From: JACCTH01 sp035253825
GTDB taxonomy: Bacteria > Actinomycetota > Acidimicrobiia > Spongiisociales > ZC4RG35
Reading direction: 5' to 3'
Assembly: GCA_035253825.1 (NCBI GenBank)
Contig: DATFBM010000041.1
Location: 62,001-126,000 of the forward strand
Length of the DNA stretch: 64,000 nt
Positions 41,239 to 50,228 of the stretch are shown one piece after another. A program made the position numbers and the translations under genes. The notes beneath the pieces were generated by a model. It was not told the DNA's origin. It saw nothing but the letters and a program-made list of their open reading frames with translations, and made no database searches. Every line of letters begins with the position of its first letter. The first letter of the stretch is position 1.

Positions 41239-42582
41239 ATGACGACGCTGACAGAGCGCCCCCGGGCTGCAACTCGGGTTCCTCCCCACTCGCGCGAGGC
41301 CGAGGTGTCGGTCCTTGGTGGGATTCTGCTTTCGTCGGAAGCGGCGCACGACGTGATGGACGTGCTCGTTCCAGAGGATTTCTACGTCCCTGCCCATCAA
41401 TCGATCTTCGAGGCGATTCTCGCCCTCTACAACAGCAACGAGCCGCTCGATGCGGTGACCGTCTCTGAGGAGTTGCGTCGACGCGAGTACCTCGACAAGG
41501 TCGGCGGCATCGGCTATCTCACCGGCCTCATCGACATGGTGCCGGGAGTGTCGAATATCGGCTATTACGCCGCCATCGTCGAAGAGCACGGATTGCGGCG
41601 GTCATTGATCAAGGCCGGCTCGGTGGTGTCAGAGCTCGCCTTTCACACCGAAGACGAGATCGCGACTGTCCTCGATCGGGCAGAACAGCACGTCTTCTCG
41701 GTGGCGGAGAAGCGTGCGGCCAAAGGCATGGTGTTCATTGGCCCTCTTTTCGGCGAGGTGTTGGGGAAGGTCTCTGAGCTCGACGGGTCCGACCCTGTCA
41801 CTGGATTGGCAACCGGGTTCCGCGATCTCGACAAGCTGGTGGGGGGCTTTCATCCGGCGAATTTCGTCGTCGTCGCCGCCCGCCCCAGCATGGGCAAAAG
41901 CACTCTGGCGCTCAATATGGCCAGCAATGTCGCCATGAAGGGAAAGACGGTGGCGATCTTCAGCCTGGAAATGTCCAAGGAGGAGATCGTGCAGCGCATG
42001 CTGTGCTCGGTCGGCGGCGTCGACTCCCGCCAGCTCCGCACGGGTGCGCTCGACGATCGTGGGTGGGAACGTGTCACCAACGCCGCCAACAAGATGTTCC
42101 GCGCCCCCATTTTCGTCGACGACTCCTCCATCGTGAACGTCACCGACATCAGGGCGAAGTGCCGCCGGGTCGAGAGATCGCACAACCTGGACCTGGTGGT
42201 CGTCGACTACCTGCAACTGATGCAGGGAAACTCCCGCGAGAACCGCCAACAAGAGATCGCAGAGATCTCTCGGGGCTTGAAGAACCTGGCCATCGAACTC
42301 GGGGTTCCCATCATCGGGGTGTCGCAGCTCAACCGTTCGTCCGAACAGAGGGAAGAGAAACGACCCCGCCTTTCCGACCTGAGGGAATCGGGAGCGCTCG
42401 AACAGGACGCCGACATCGTCATGTTCATCTATCGCGACGAGTACTACCGCAAGGACACCGATCAGAAGGGGGTAGCCGAGGTGCACGTGGCAAAACATCG
42501 CTCGGGGGAGACGGGCACGGTGAAGATGACATTCCAGGCCAACTACACGCGCTTCACCGACATCGGCCGCGACCTCGGCTGA
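41239..42582 (+). CDS. dnaB: Replicative DNA helicase DnaB
   Basis: 447 residues, hexameric fork helicase. N-domain (PPHSREAEVSVLGGILLSSEA), Walker A ARPSMGKSTLALNMASN near 215, Walker B LVVVDYLQLMQG near 315, and the C-terminal SDLRESGALEQDADIVMFIYRDEYY. No intein or extra domain. Fits with DUF721 (DciA-like) as possible loader. Its transcript probably ends at the hairpin at 42620. Confidence 0.96.
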   Translation: MTTLTERPRAATRVPPHSREAEVSVLGGILLSSEAAHDVMDVLVPEDFYVPAHQSIFEAILALYNSNEPLDAVTVSEELRRREYLDKVGGIGYLTGLIDMVPGVSNIGYYAAIVEEHGLRRSLIKAGSVVSELAFHTEDEIATVLDRAEQHVFSVAEKRAAKGMVFIGPLFGEVLGKVSELDGSDPVTGLATGFRDLDKLVGGFHPANFVVVAARPSMGKSTLALNMASNVAMKGKTVAIFSLEMSKEEIVQRMLCSVGGVDSRQLRTGALDDRGWERVTNAANKMFRAPIFVDDSSIVNVTDIRAKCRRVERSHNLDLVVVDYLQLMQGNSRENRQQEIAEISRGLKNLAIELGVPIIGVSQLNRSSEQREEKRPRLSDLRESGALEQDADIVMFIYRDEYYRKDTDQKGVAEVHVAKHRSGETGTVKMTFQANYTRFTDIGRDLG

Positions 42583-42619
42583 ATCCCCGCATGGGGCGGG
42601 GCTGTTTAGCGAGGGAAAT

Positions 42620-42655
42620 GAAAAGCGGCCCGTCGTTGTGGCGGAGCCGCTTTTC
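42620..42655 (+). terminator. Terminator-like hairpin after dnaB
   Basis: Stem GAAAAGCGGC / GCCGCTTTTC, 10 bp perfect, 16-base loop, with a run of T within the right arm. Located 38 bases after dnaB. Beyond it, up to 42808, I see nothing else recognisable. Confidence 0.6.
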
Positions 42656-42808
42656 GGTCCCTGGCTCCGTCCGATGGAGGATTGGAAGATTCTCTTGGAG
42701 GGGGAGAGTCTCGGTCTTCGCCAGGAGATTCAGTTGTCTTCTTGTTTATCGGCGATGGCGTTGATCGATAGAGAATCAGAAGTACTCAACACCTAAGAAC
42801 TAGTCCGC

Positions 42809-42836
42809 TTGCCTCTGTTGGTGGGCCGGTTAAGTT
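42809..42836 (+). promoter_or_regulatory. Promoter for leaderless MBL hydrolase gene
   Basis: TTGCCT (42809-42814), 16-base spacer, TAAGTT (42831-42836), then 7 bases to ATG 42844, without a ribosome site. Confidence 0.5.
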
Positions 42837-42843
42837 CGGGCCC

Positions 42844-43647
42844 ATGACGTGGCGCCAACTCTCGGACGGCATCTTCGTCCGTCGATACGACCATCCCTTC
42901 GATCACAACGTCGGATTGGTCCTCGGGGCGGAGCAAGCCCTGGTCATCGACTCCCGGACCAATCCTCGGGAAGCCGACGAGTTGCTAGGCGAGTTGCGCT
43001 CGGTGACAAAGCAGCCGATCGGATGGCTCTTCAACACCCATCATCACTGGGACCACACCTTTGGCAACCAGGTTTTCACCAACACTCGTATCTGGGGCCA
43101 TCGACGTTGCGCCGAAACCCTGATCGAATCAGGCGAGGCCACCAAGAAGGAAATCAGCGAGGCCTATCCCGGCGAGGAATCCTATCGAGAGGTGGTCATC
43201 ACGCCGCCCACCGAGGTATTCGAAGAAAGCGCCACCATCGATCTCGGCAACCGGACGGTGCACCTCGTGTACTACGGGCGTGGGCACACCGACAACGACG
43301 CCGTGCTCCACGTTGGGGAAGTCACCTTTGCGGGCGATCTGACCGAAGAGGGGAGCCCCCCCTCATTCGGTGATTCATTTCCGATCGCCTGGGTGGAAAC
43401 GCTCGGGCGTCTCGCTGAGGCTGCCAACGAAGTGATCGTCCCCGGCCACGGCGCACCCGTCGATTCGGAGCACTTGGTGGTGGCGCGCTTCGACCTCGCC
43501 TGGGTTGCCCGAGCGGCTCGGGACGGCAGGGAGGCCGGGCTGGCCGTAGAGGAGATCGATTTGAGCGACTCTCCGTATCCCGAGGAGCCGGCCCGGGAGG
43601 CGCTGGCCCGCGCTTACTCCGAACTCGACTCGAAGTTCTCCCAATAG
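42844..43647 (+). CDS. Metallo-beta-lactamase-fold hydrolase
   Basis: 267 residues. The zinc-binding NTHHHWDHTFGN near 60, YYGRGHTDNDAVLH, FAGDLTEEGSPPSF and VIVPGHGAPVDSEH complete the ligand set of MBL hydrolases. Specific activity unknown; similar to the quinoprotein-relay or SoxH-like group. Leaderless promoter. The 3' end overlaps dcd by 34 bases tail-to-tail. Confidence 0.88.
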   Translation: MTWRQLSDGIFVRRYDHPFDHNVGLVLGAEQALVIDSRTNPREADELLGELRSVTKQPIGWLFNTHHHWDHTFGNQVFTNTRIWGHRRCAETLIESGEATKKEISEAYPGEESYREVVITPPTEVFEESATIDLGNRTVHLVYYGRGHTDNDAVLHVGEVTFAGDLTEEGSPPSFGDSFPIAWVETLGRLAEAANEVIVPGHGAPVDSEHLVVARFDLAWVARAARDGREAGLAVEEIDLSDSPYPEEPAREALARAYSELDSKFSQ

Positions 43648-44189
43648 CGCGAGGGCGTCGGGCCGACCTGTTCGAGGTACTTCGACTGCAGTCCAGCGGT
43701 CCCATACGGGGAGCGCGCCGCTGTCGAGAGTCGAAAAAAACTGATCTGCCCGATCTTCATCCCTGAATAGAGGGTTATCGGGAGGTTGGCCACGTTCGAC
43801 AGTTCCAGCGTCAGATAGCCCCGATAGCCAGCATCGACGAAGCCGGCTGTGCTGTGAATCAACAGTCCGAGACGTCCCAGGGAGCTCTTGCCTTCAAGTC
43901 TCCCGACCAGATCGTTGGGAAGCTGCACCCGCTCGATGGTGGTGCCGAGAACGAATTCGCCCGGATGGAGGATGAAGGGCTCGTCTCCTTCCGTGGCAAC
44001 CAGCTCGGTGAGGTCTTCCATCGGCTGGCGGACGTCGATGTACGGGTATCGGCTGTTGTTGAAGACTCGAAATTGATTCCCAACCCGGAGATCGACCGAT
44101 GAGGGTTGAATGGCGTTAGCACCGAGTGGCTCGATCACTAGCCGACCCGAAGCGATTTCTTTCTCCAGATCGATGTCGGAAAGGATCAT
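43614..44189 (-). CDS. dcd: dCTP deaminase
   Basis: 191 residues. MILSDIDLEKEIASGRLVIEPL at the N-terminus, EGKSSLGRLGLLIHSTAGFVDAGYRG near 115-135, and YSGMKIGQISFFRL. Trimeric dUTPase fold; converts dCTP to dUTP, or, as for the bifunctional mycobacterial enzyme, directly to dUMP. Starts 2 bases after the tRNA 3' end position on the same strand, so the two may be co-transcribed. Confidence 0.94.
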   Translation of the reverse strand: MILSDIDLEKEIASGRLVIEPLGANAIQPSSVDLRVGNQFRVFNNSRYPYIDVRQPMEDLTELVATEGDEPFILHPGEFVLGTTIERVQLPNDLVGRLEGKSSLGRLGLLIHSTAGFVDAGYRGYLTLELSNVANLPITLYSGMKIGQISFFRLSTAARSPYGTAGLQSKYLEQVGPTPSRYWENFESSSE

Positions 44190-44191
44190 TG

Positions 44192-44262
44192 AGCGGATGA
44201 GGGGAATCGAACCCCCACTTCAGGCTTGGGAAGCCCGTGTTCTGCCGTTGAACTACATCCGC
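44192..44262 (-). tRNA. tRNA-Gly (anticodon CCC)
   Basis: The minus strand folds as a complete cloverleaf: acceptor GCGGATG paired with CATCCGC, D-loop AACGG, anticodon stem CGGGC/GCCTG with loop TTCCCAA (anticodon CCC, 44230-44228), T-arm with GTTCGATTC, and discriminator T. No CCA is encoded. Reads GGG glycine codons. Confidence 0.95.
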
Positions 44263-44324
44263 GGGGGTCAGGAGGTTACCAATTCATTCTTGCGTAGAAA
44301 TGGCTGCATTTTTTGCGGCCATCT

Positions 44325-44549
44325 CTACGCCAGAAGCGAGCTCAGACCCCAGATCGTCATCAGGACTCCCACCACGAGCAGAAATCGGACCCGGCCGGGC
44401 CGATAGGTGCCCGACACCCCGGCCGGGGTTCCCCCTGCTCGATGCTTGCGCCAGGCCAACAGGTTTCCGACGATCAAGGCCAGACCCAATCCGGTGACCA
44501 TCTCGGCCACCAAGCTGTCGAGTCCGAGAATGTCTCTCACCGGGTTCAA
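44325..44549 (-). CDS. Small two-helix membrane protein
   Basis: 74 residues if the TTG at 44549 is used (GTG a few codons in is the alternative). Two hydrophobic segments, about 14-32 (AEMVTGLGLALIVGNLLAW) and 53-73 (VRFLLVVGVLMTIWGLSSLL), joined by a basic loop. Function unknown. Divergent from the PhzF gene, sharing the palindrome at 44543-44556. Confidence 0.6.
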   Translation of the reverse strand: MNPVRDILGLDSLVAEMVTGLGLALIVGNLLAWRKHRAGGTPAGVSGTYRPGRVRFLLVVGVLMTIWGLSSLLA

Positions 44550-44556
44550 TTGAACC
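44543..44556. promoter_or_regulatory. Perfect 14-bp palindrome between divergent genes
   Basis: GGTTCAATTGAACC is self-complementary. It covers about -38 to -25 of a predicted leaderless PhzF-gene promoter (TAAAAC at 44569-44574, then 6 bases to GTG 44581) and overlaps the start of the divergent small gene. A likely repressor site; the regulator is unknown. Confidence 0.5.
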
Positions 44557-44580
44557 GTACCGGCCTGGTAAAACCAACCC

Positions 44581-45360
44581 GTGCCCCGTCACTGCTACGT
44601 TCTCCGAGTCTTCACCCGCCAAGGCGAAGGTGGCAATTCCTTGGGCGTGGTGACGGACATCCTCGGCCTCGATGACGACAAGATGCAGCGCATCGCCACC
44701 GAGCTCGGATTTTCGGAGACCGTCTTCCTCCGCTGGTTCGACGAGCCCCGGCCCTACGCTCGAATTTTCACCCCAAGCAGCGAGCTGCCCTTTGCCGGAC
44801 ACCCCTTGGTCGGGGCCGCCTGGCTTTTGCTGAATCTCGGACCACAGGATCCGGGGGCGATCGAGTGCCCAGTCGGCCCCGTTGACATCTCGTCGGCGGG
44901 CGATACCACTTGGATCAGAGCCGCAGGAGGCCAACCGGTGAGCACGGTGGAGGCTGGGCTCGGCGGATGGGTGAATGCAAAGGAGACGGTGGTGGTTGAG
45001 ATGCCACTCCGCTACCTGTTGGTGGAAGTAGAGACTCCCGCCGAGGTGAGCGCGGCCTCAGTGCCGACTGACGCCGCCGGTTTCGACTCCATATACCTGT
45101 GGGCTCGGTCGGAACCCGGCAGAGTGAGGGCTCGGTTCTTCATCCCCGGCGCCGGGATTCCCGAGGACCCCGCCACCGGTAGCGCGGCGGTGGCGCTCGC
45201 TTCCTACCTTCGCAGCCAGGGAAGAGCCGAGGGCGAGCTCGTCATTGAGCAGGGTGCCGAAATGGGCCACCCGTCACTCATCCAGTTGCGTTGGGACCCC
45301 GCCCATACCCATATCGGTGGCGAGGTGCAAAAGGACGAGGTTCGGTTTCTCAGCATTTGA
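44581..45360 (+). CDS. PhzF-family isomerase
   Basis: 259 residues. RVFTRQGEGGNSLGVV and SETVFLRWFDEPRPYARIFTPSSELPFAGHPLVGAAWLL (with the catalytic Glu near 46), and a second-half IPEDPATGSAAVALASYL. Diaminopimelate-epimerase-like fold. Physiological substrate unknown. Ends in an overlap region with the homoserine kinase gene. Confidence 0.87.
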   Translation: MPRHCYVLRVFTRQGEGGNSLGVVTDILGLDDDKMQRIATELGFSETVFLRWFDEPRPYARIFTPSSELPFAGHPLVGAAWLLLNLGPQDPGAIECPVGPVDISSAGDTTWIRAAGGQPVSTVEAGLGGWVNAKETVVVEMPLRYLLVEVETPAEVSAASVPTDAAGFDSIYLWARSEPGRVRARFFIPGAGIPEDPATGSAAVALASYLRSQGRAEGELVIEQGAEMGHPSLIQLRWDPAHTHIGGEVQKDEVRFLSI

Positions 45361-45386
45361 GTAGCTCCTCGCCATACCCTCCGGAC

Positions 45387-46232
45387 GTGGCAGATGCCTC
45401 AGCCCCCGCCTCCTCGGCCAATCTCGGGCCGGGCTTCGACGTATTGGCGCTGGCGCTCGACCTGCGGTGTCGGGTGCGAGCTATTCCCGCGGACCGATGG
45501 GAGATCGAGCACATCGGAGCGGAGCGACCGGAAGGCTCAGCAGATGCGGTCTTGATGGCGGCGCAGCGTGCGGTTGGCATGGAACGTCCCTTGCGGTTGA
45601 CCGTCGACAACCAGATACCGATCGGCAAGGGCCTCGGATCGTCCGCCGCCGCCGCCACCGCTGGCGCCGTTGCGGCCTGGCGGGCGCATGGCGAGGAACC
45701 GGAAGATCGCCAAGTCTTCGATTTGGTGGCTGCGATGGAAGATCATCCCGATAACGCCGCCGCCTCTGTCTACGGAGGTCTCGTGTTGTGTGCGTGCGAC
45801 GGGTCGGTCCTGCGGCTCCCCTTGCATCCGTCGCTAATACCGCTGGTGGCGGTCCCAGACTCGACGCTTCCCACCAATGAAGCCCGGGCGGCGTTGCCGG
45901 ATCGTTTGGAACGAGCGACGGTGGTCCGAACCCTGAGCCGACTGGCGGCTTTGGTGGGAGGATTGATCAGCGGCGATGAACGACTGTTGGCGGCCTCCGC
46001 CGGCGATGAGGTGCACGAGACTCCGCGCAATTCGCTCCGACCTGAGGCTGGAGAGGCAGTGGCTGCGGCTCGTGCCGCCGGCGCCGCCCATGCATCCTGG
46101 TCCGGTTCAGGGCCGGCGGTGGTAGCGTTGGTTGATCCAGCAAACGTTGTGAGAGTGGCGCGGGCCCTCGAATCAGCCATCGCCGGTGGCAGGGTGCTGG
46201 AGTTGAAAGTGGCCGCTACTGGCTACGAGTAA
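45387..46232 (+). CDS. thrB: Homoserine kinase (GHMP family)
   Basis: 281 residues. PASSANLGPGFDVLALALDL at the N-terminus, ATP loop IPIGKGLGSSAAAATAGAVAAW near 80, EDHPDNAAASVYGGLVL, and the C-terminal AAHASWSGSGPAVVAL. Phosphorylates homoserine in threonine synthesis. GTG 45387 was chosen from the family start; a TTG at 45357 overlapping the PhzF stop is possible. No other thr genes are adjacent. Confidence 0.86.
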   Translation: MADASAPASSANLGPGFDVLALALDLRCRVRAIPADRWEIEHIGAERPEGSADAVLMAAQRAVGMERPLRLTVDNQIPIGKGLGSSAAAATAGAVAAWRAHGEEPEDRQVFDLVAAMEDHPDNAAASVYGGLVLCACDGSVLRLPLHPSLIPLVAVPDSTLPTNEARAALPDRLERATVVRTLSRLAALVGGLISGDERLLAASAGDEVHETPRNSLRPEAGEAVAAARAAGAAHASWSGSGPAVVALVDPANVVRVARALESAIAGGRVLELKVAATGYE

Positions 46233-46315
46233 CAACCCAGATGCCTGATGTTTTGACGGGCGGCGCCTGGGGCGGCCAAGCTAGTTCTGTTCTAATCAAT
46301 CACGTTTGAGGGTCC

Positions 46316-46405
46316 ATGGGTTCATTGATCAAAAAGAGACGCAAGAAGATGTCCAAGCACAAGTACCGCAAGCGTCTCAAGGCCAATCGCCACAAGAAGA
46401 AGTAA
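46316..46405 (+). CDS. bS22-type mini ribosomal protein (AURKAIP1/COX24 domain)
   Basis: Only 29 residues: begins MGSLIKKRRKKMSKHKYRK and ends HKKK, more than half Lys or Arg. This matches the tiny actinobacterial bS22 protein seen near the decoding centre of mycobacterial ribosomes. GAGGG lies before the ATG. Too short for most gene finders. Confidence 0.88.
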   Translation: MGSLIKKRRKKMSKHKYRKRLKANRHKKK

Positions 46406-46470
46406 CGAATCACGACGTTCTCTGGGCTAGTCGGTAGGCGAGGCCGCCCTCCGTACGCTGGGCCTCCATC

Positions 46471-47205
46471 ATGACGGTGTCCTACCGGCGGGAAGGGTCG
46501 GTGGCGATCATCACCATCGACCGGCCCGAGCGGCGGAACGCCATCGATCTGGCTGCAGCCGAGTCGTTGCGGTCCTGTTGGGAGCGATTCGACTCCGATG
46601 AGAGCGCCGAAGTCGGAATCCTCTACGGCGAAGGAGGCCACTTCTCCGCCGGAGGCGATCTCAAAGCTTTCGACCTCATCGACCATCCCGACGGCTACCT
46701 CGGGTTCACCCGCACCACCGTCGGCAAGCCCACCATCGCCGCCATCGAGGGCTATTGCGTCGCCGGCGGCCTGGAGATGGCGCTCTGGTGCGACCTTCGG
46801 GTGGCCTCGGAAGCGGCCATTTTCGGCTGCTTCGAGCGCCGGTTTGGAGTACCCCTGATCGACGGGGGAACCCAACGGCTGCCGCTGGTTATCGGCCGGG
46901 GCCGGGCCCTCGACTTGGTCCTAACCGGGCGCGAGGTCGATGCACGGGAAGCGCTGGCGATTGGGCTCGTCAACCGGATGGTTCCGACCGGAAAGGCTCT
47001 CGGAGCCAGCATCGCCCTGGCTGAATCAATCGCAGCTCACCCTCAGGTCACCCTCCGCAGCGATCGGGCCGCCCTCTTGCGGGGAGTCGAACTCCAACTT
47101 GATGTCGAGAGGCAGCTCGGTCTGGAAGCTCTCGGGCAACTGGGCGCTGAAGGAGTCGAGTGGTTTCGGTCGGGTGACGGTCGGGGCGGAAGACCGGTCG
47201 ATTAG
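46471..47205 (+). CDS. Enoyl-CoA hydratase/isomerase family protein
   Basis: 244 residues. Crotonase fold: AIITIDRPERRNAIDLA, HFSAGGDLKAF (oxyanion hole), AIEGYCVAGGLEMALWCDLRVAS and IDGGTQRLPLVIG. Acts on CoA thioesters; which reaction is unknown. The first catalytic Glu position lies in the region FGVPLIDGG and may differ from true hydratases. Tail-to-tail with PAC2, overlapping by 4 bases. Confidence 0.88.
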   Translation: MTVSYRREGSVAIITIDRPERRNAIDLAAAESLRSCWERFDSDESAEVGILYGEGGHFSAGGDLKAFDLIDHPDGYLGFTRTTVGKPTIAAIEGYCVAGGLEMALWCDLRVASEAAIFGCFERRFGVPLIDGGTQRLPLVIGRGRALDLVLTGREVDAREALAIGLVNRMVPTGKALGASIALAESIAAHPQVTLRSDRAALLRGVELQLDVERQLGLEALGQLGAEGVEWFRSGDGRGGRPVD

Positions 47206-48029
47206 TGGTCCTTGAGAAATCGTTCGATCTCGTCGACCAAGTCGCCACCAGCGTCCCTCCCGCCTTCTGATTCGGCCTCGAGTTTGCGCACGTACTGGGT
47301 CAGCTCTTCGTTGCGAGCCAGAGCCGCATCGACGGAGAGTCTGAACTCGATGCTGGCGGCGGCGAGGTCGGAGGCGGCCACATCCAGGCCGAGCACTTCT
47401 CCTGCCTTACGTACCAGGGCATAGGTGGCAGGCGGATAGTCGGCGCCGCCCAGGTAGTGAGGAACCGCAGCCCAGATGGACATAGCCTCGAAGCCGGCCT
47501 CACCGAGTTGCTGGGTGAGGACACCAACGATGCCGGTCGGGCCTTCATAGTTGGTCGAAGCGATCTCGTGGCCAACCAGAATCTCAGGGTTGGGGCTTGA
47601 GCCCACCAAGGGCGTAGGTCGGCTGTGAGGCACTTGCCCCAAGAACGCTCCGAGCAGGATGACGCGATCAACACCGATTGACCCCAGCACCTCGGCCACC
47701 GCCTCGCCGAAGGCTCGCCAGCGCAGGTTTGGCTCTTCACCGAGCAGCACAACGAGGTCCCGAGCGGGAAGGTGTAGAGCGTGAAACTCGTTGCGCGGCC
47801 AGTGGACCATGCGCATTCCCGAGTCGACAAACTCCACCTGCGGCCGGGTGTCGGTGAAGTTGTAGAACTCGTCAGGGTCGATCAGTGCGAAGGCATCGCC
47901 TTCGATCGTGGCGATCAAATGAGCAGCCGCCGATGTCGAGCAGTTGCCGGCATCGCCCCAGCCTGAGAATGCGATCACCGCCGCCGGCGAGCGCAGCTCG
48001 GGTGTGCGGAACCACTCGACCCTTGCCAT
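47202..48029 (-). CDS. PAC2-family (proteasome assembly chaperone-like) protein
   Basis: 275 residues. VIAFSGWGDAGNCSTSAAAHLI, FYNFTDTRPQV, LLGEEPNLRWRAFGEAV, and a C-terminal coiled-coil (ARNEELTQYVRKLEAESE). PAC2-family proteins are common in actinobacteria with proteasomes, though a proteasome role is not shown. ATG start 31 bases from the end of copA. Confidence 0.87.
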   Translation of the reverse strand: MARVEWFRTPELRSPAAVIAFSGWGDAGNCSTSAAAHLIATIEGDAFALIDPDEFYNFTDTRPQVEFVDSGMRMVHWPRNEFHALHLPARDLVVLLGEEPNLRWRAFGEAVAEVLGSIGVDRVILLGAFLGQVPHSRPTPLVGSSPNPEILVGHEIASTNYEGPTGIVGVLTQQLGEAGFEAMSIWAAVPHYLGGADYPPATYALVRKAGEVLGLDVAASDLAAASIEFRLSVDAALARNEELTQYVRKLEAESEGGRDAGGDLVDEIERFLKDH

Positions 48030-48060
48030 GCGGACACCCTACCGGCCCCGCCGTTTTGCG

Positions 48061-50184
48061 TCAGGCGATTGTCGGCCGAGCCCGTCGGAGACGCAGGCTG
48101 TTGGCCACGACCGACACCGACGACAGCGCCATGGCCGCCGCCGCAATCATGGGATCGAGAAGGCCAAGGGCGGCCAGCGGAATCGCGGCCACGTTGTATG
48201 CAAAGGCCCAGAAAAGGTTCTGGCGAATGACGGCCAGGGTTTTTCTGGCCAAGGTCAGCGCGGTGGGGACAAGGGCGGGGTCACCGGACATCAAAACCAC
48301 GTTGGCGGTTTCAACCGCGACATCGGTGCCGGTGCCGATGGCGATTCCGAGATCGGAGGTGATCAGCGCCGGGGCATCGTTGATGCCGTCACCGACGAAG
48401 GCGACCTGCCGGCCCTGGCCTTGCCAGCGCCTTATCTCGTCGGCTTTGTCGCCCGGCAAAACCTCGGAGATGACGTCGTCGATGCCAAGATCTCTGGCGA
48501 TGGCGGCCGCGGTTCGAGAGTTGTCACCGGTGAGCATGGCAACCCGTAGGCCCATCGCTTGGAGAGTTGCAACGGCGGCCCTCGAGGTCGGCCGCAATTC
48601 GTCGGCCACGGCGAGAACGGCCTGCGCTTCACCGCCGTAGCCGGCCAGAAACGCAGTCTTTCCCTCCGCCTCCAGACGGGCCATTGTTTCGAGCTGGTGG
48701 TCGGAGATCACGAGCCCACGGTCGGCCAGCAGCTTGGGCTTTCCGGCGACGATCTCGATTCCACCCGCCTGACCGACGACCCCTAGGCCACCCAGGGACA
48801 CAACATCGGTTGCCTCTCCGACCGCAAAGCCACGCTGCTCGGCTCCCAAGGCGACGGCCTTGCCGATCGGGTGACCACTGGCCACCTCGACCGCTGCCAC
48901 CAGCGGAAGCAGATAGTCGAGGTCCTCCACGGTTACCACGTCGGTGAGCGTCATCGCCCCGGTGGTCAAAGTGCCAGTCTTGTCGAAGACGAGGGTCTCG
49001 ACTCGTTGGGCTCGTTCGAAAACCTCGGGATTCTTGAACAGCACGCCCAACTCGGCGGCGCGGCCGCCGCCGACCATGATCGCCGTCGGAGTGGCGAGGC
49101 CGAGGGCACATGGGCAGGCGATGATCAGTACAGCCACCGCCACCCGCACCGAGTCCGTAGCTGCATGATTTGTGGCCAGCCAGACGATGAACGTGATGAG
49201 CGCGAGGGAAATGACAACAGGGACGAAGACTGACGAGATGCGATCGGCCAAGCGCTGTACTGGCGCCTTTCCCGACTGCGCCTCTTCGACTAGGGCGATG
49301 ATTCGATGCAACGCATCCTCTTCGCCGACTCTCGTGGCTTTGATCAGGACCAGCCGCTCTTGGTTGATGGTCGCCCCCAAGACTTCTTCTCCTTCTCCTT
49401 TGGAGATGCCGGTGGATTCGCCTGTCAGCATCGACTCGTCGAACGACGAGTGTCCCTCGATGATGACGCCATCGGTCGGTACCTTTTCTCCCGGTCGCAC
49501 CACCATCACGTCTCCGGGCATTAGATCTTCTATGGCGACAATCCGGTCGCCCTGGCTGGTGCGAACCGTCGCTTCTTGAGCGCCCAACTCGAGGAGGGCG
49601 GTCATGGCCTGGCCGGCCCTGCCTTTGGCCCTCGCCTCGAGCGCCCGACCAAGCGTGATGAGGGTGACGATGATCGCCGCCGTCTCAAAGAAGACCTCGC
49701 CCTCGTTGAAAAGCGCCCATACCGACCAAAAGAAGGCCACCAAGGAACCGAGCGAGATGAGGGTGTCCATCCCCACCGATCGCGATCGCGCCTGCTTCCA
49801 GGCGACGCGATGGAACTGGGCGCCGATGGCAAGCACTACCGGGGCGGTGAGGACAAGCTGCAGCCACCGAAGTCCGCTGGTATCCATGCTCCCCACCGTG
49901 GCGATGACCATGGCCGGAAAGGAGAGGACGGCCGCCAGCCAGAACCGGCGCCACTGAGCTTTCTCCTCAGCGCTGTGTCGCTCGCGAGATCGGGCGTGGT
50001 CGGCGGCGCTGGCCACCGAGAGTCCGTATCCGATCTTCGAGACCGCCTCGATCAGCTCTCCGGGCCGCGGCTCAGTCGTTCGCACCCTGGCTCGGGAGGC
50101 CGCCAAGTTGACGACCGCACTCTCCACTCCCGGCTGTCGGGTGAGGACCCTTTCGATGCGGGCGGCACAAGAGGCACAGGTCAT
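48061..50184 (-). CDS. copA: Cu(I)-exporting P1B-type ATPase
   Basis: 707 residues from ATG 50184. N-terminal metal-binding MTCASCAARIERVL, ion site CPCALGLATP, phosphorylation motif DKTGTLTTG, SGHPIGKAVALG, GDGINDAPAL, and C-terminal YN and MALSS residues of Cu(I) pumps. The conserved strand before MTCASC (ETLTFDVEG) is encoded just upstream but has no ATG, GTG or TTG start; the likely true start is ATA at 50232-50230 (ATAA overlap with the copZ stop), giving 723 residues. Forms an operon with copZ. Confidence 0.93.
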   Translation of the reverse strand: MTCASCAARIERVLTRQPGVESAVVNLAASRARVRTTEPRPGELIEAVSKIGYGLSVASAADHARSRERHSAEEKAQWRRFWLAAVLSFPAMVIATVGSMDTSGLRWLQLVLTAPVVLAIGAQFHRVAWKQARSRSVGMDTLISLGSLVAFFWSVWALFNEGEVFFETAAIIVTLITLGRALEARAKGRAGQAMTALLELGAQEATVRTSQGDRIVAIEDLMPGDVMVVRPGEKVPTDGVIIEGHSSFDESMLTGESTGISKGEGEEVLGATINQERLVLIKATRVGEEDALHRIIALVEEAQSGKAPVQRLADRISSVFVPVVISLALITFIVWLATNHAATDSVRVAVAVLIIACPCALGLATPTAIMVGGGRAAELGVLFKNPEVFERAQRVETLVFDKTGTLTTGAMTLTDVVTVEDLDYLLPLVAAVEVASGHPIGKAVALGAEQRGFAVGEATDVVSLGGLGVVGQAGGIEIVAGKPKLLADRGLVISDHQLETMARLEAEGKTAFLAGYGGEAQAVLAVADELRPTSRAAVATLQAMGLRVAMLTGDNSRTAAAIARDLGIDDVISEVLPGDKADEIRRWQGQGRQVAFVGDGINDAPALITSDLGIAIGTGTDVAVETANVVLMSGDPALVPTALTLARKTLAVIRQNLFWAFAYNVAAIPLAALGLLDPMIAAAAMALSSVSVVANSLRLRRARPTIA

Positions 50185-50228
50185 CCCCTCAACATCGAAG
50201 GTGAGGGTCTCAGACTGCTTGGAGTCCG

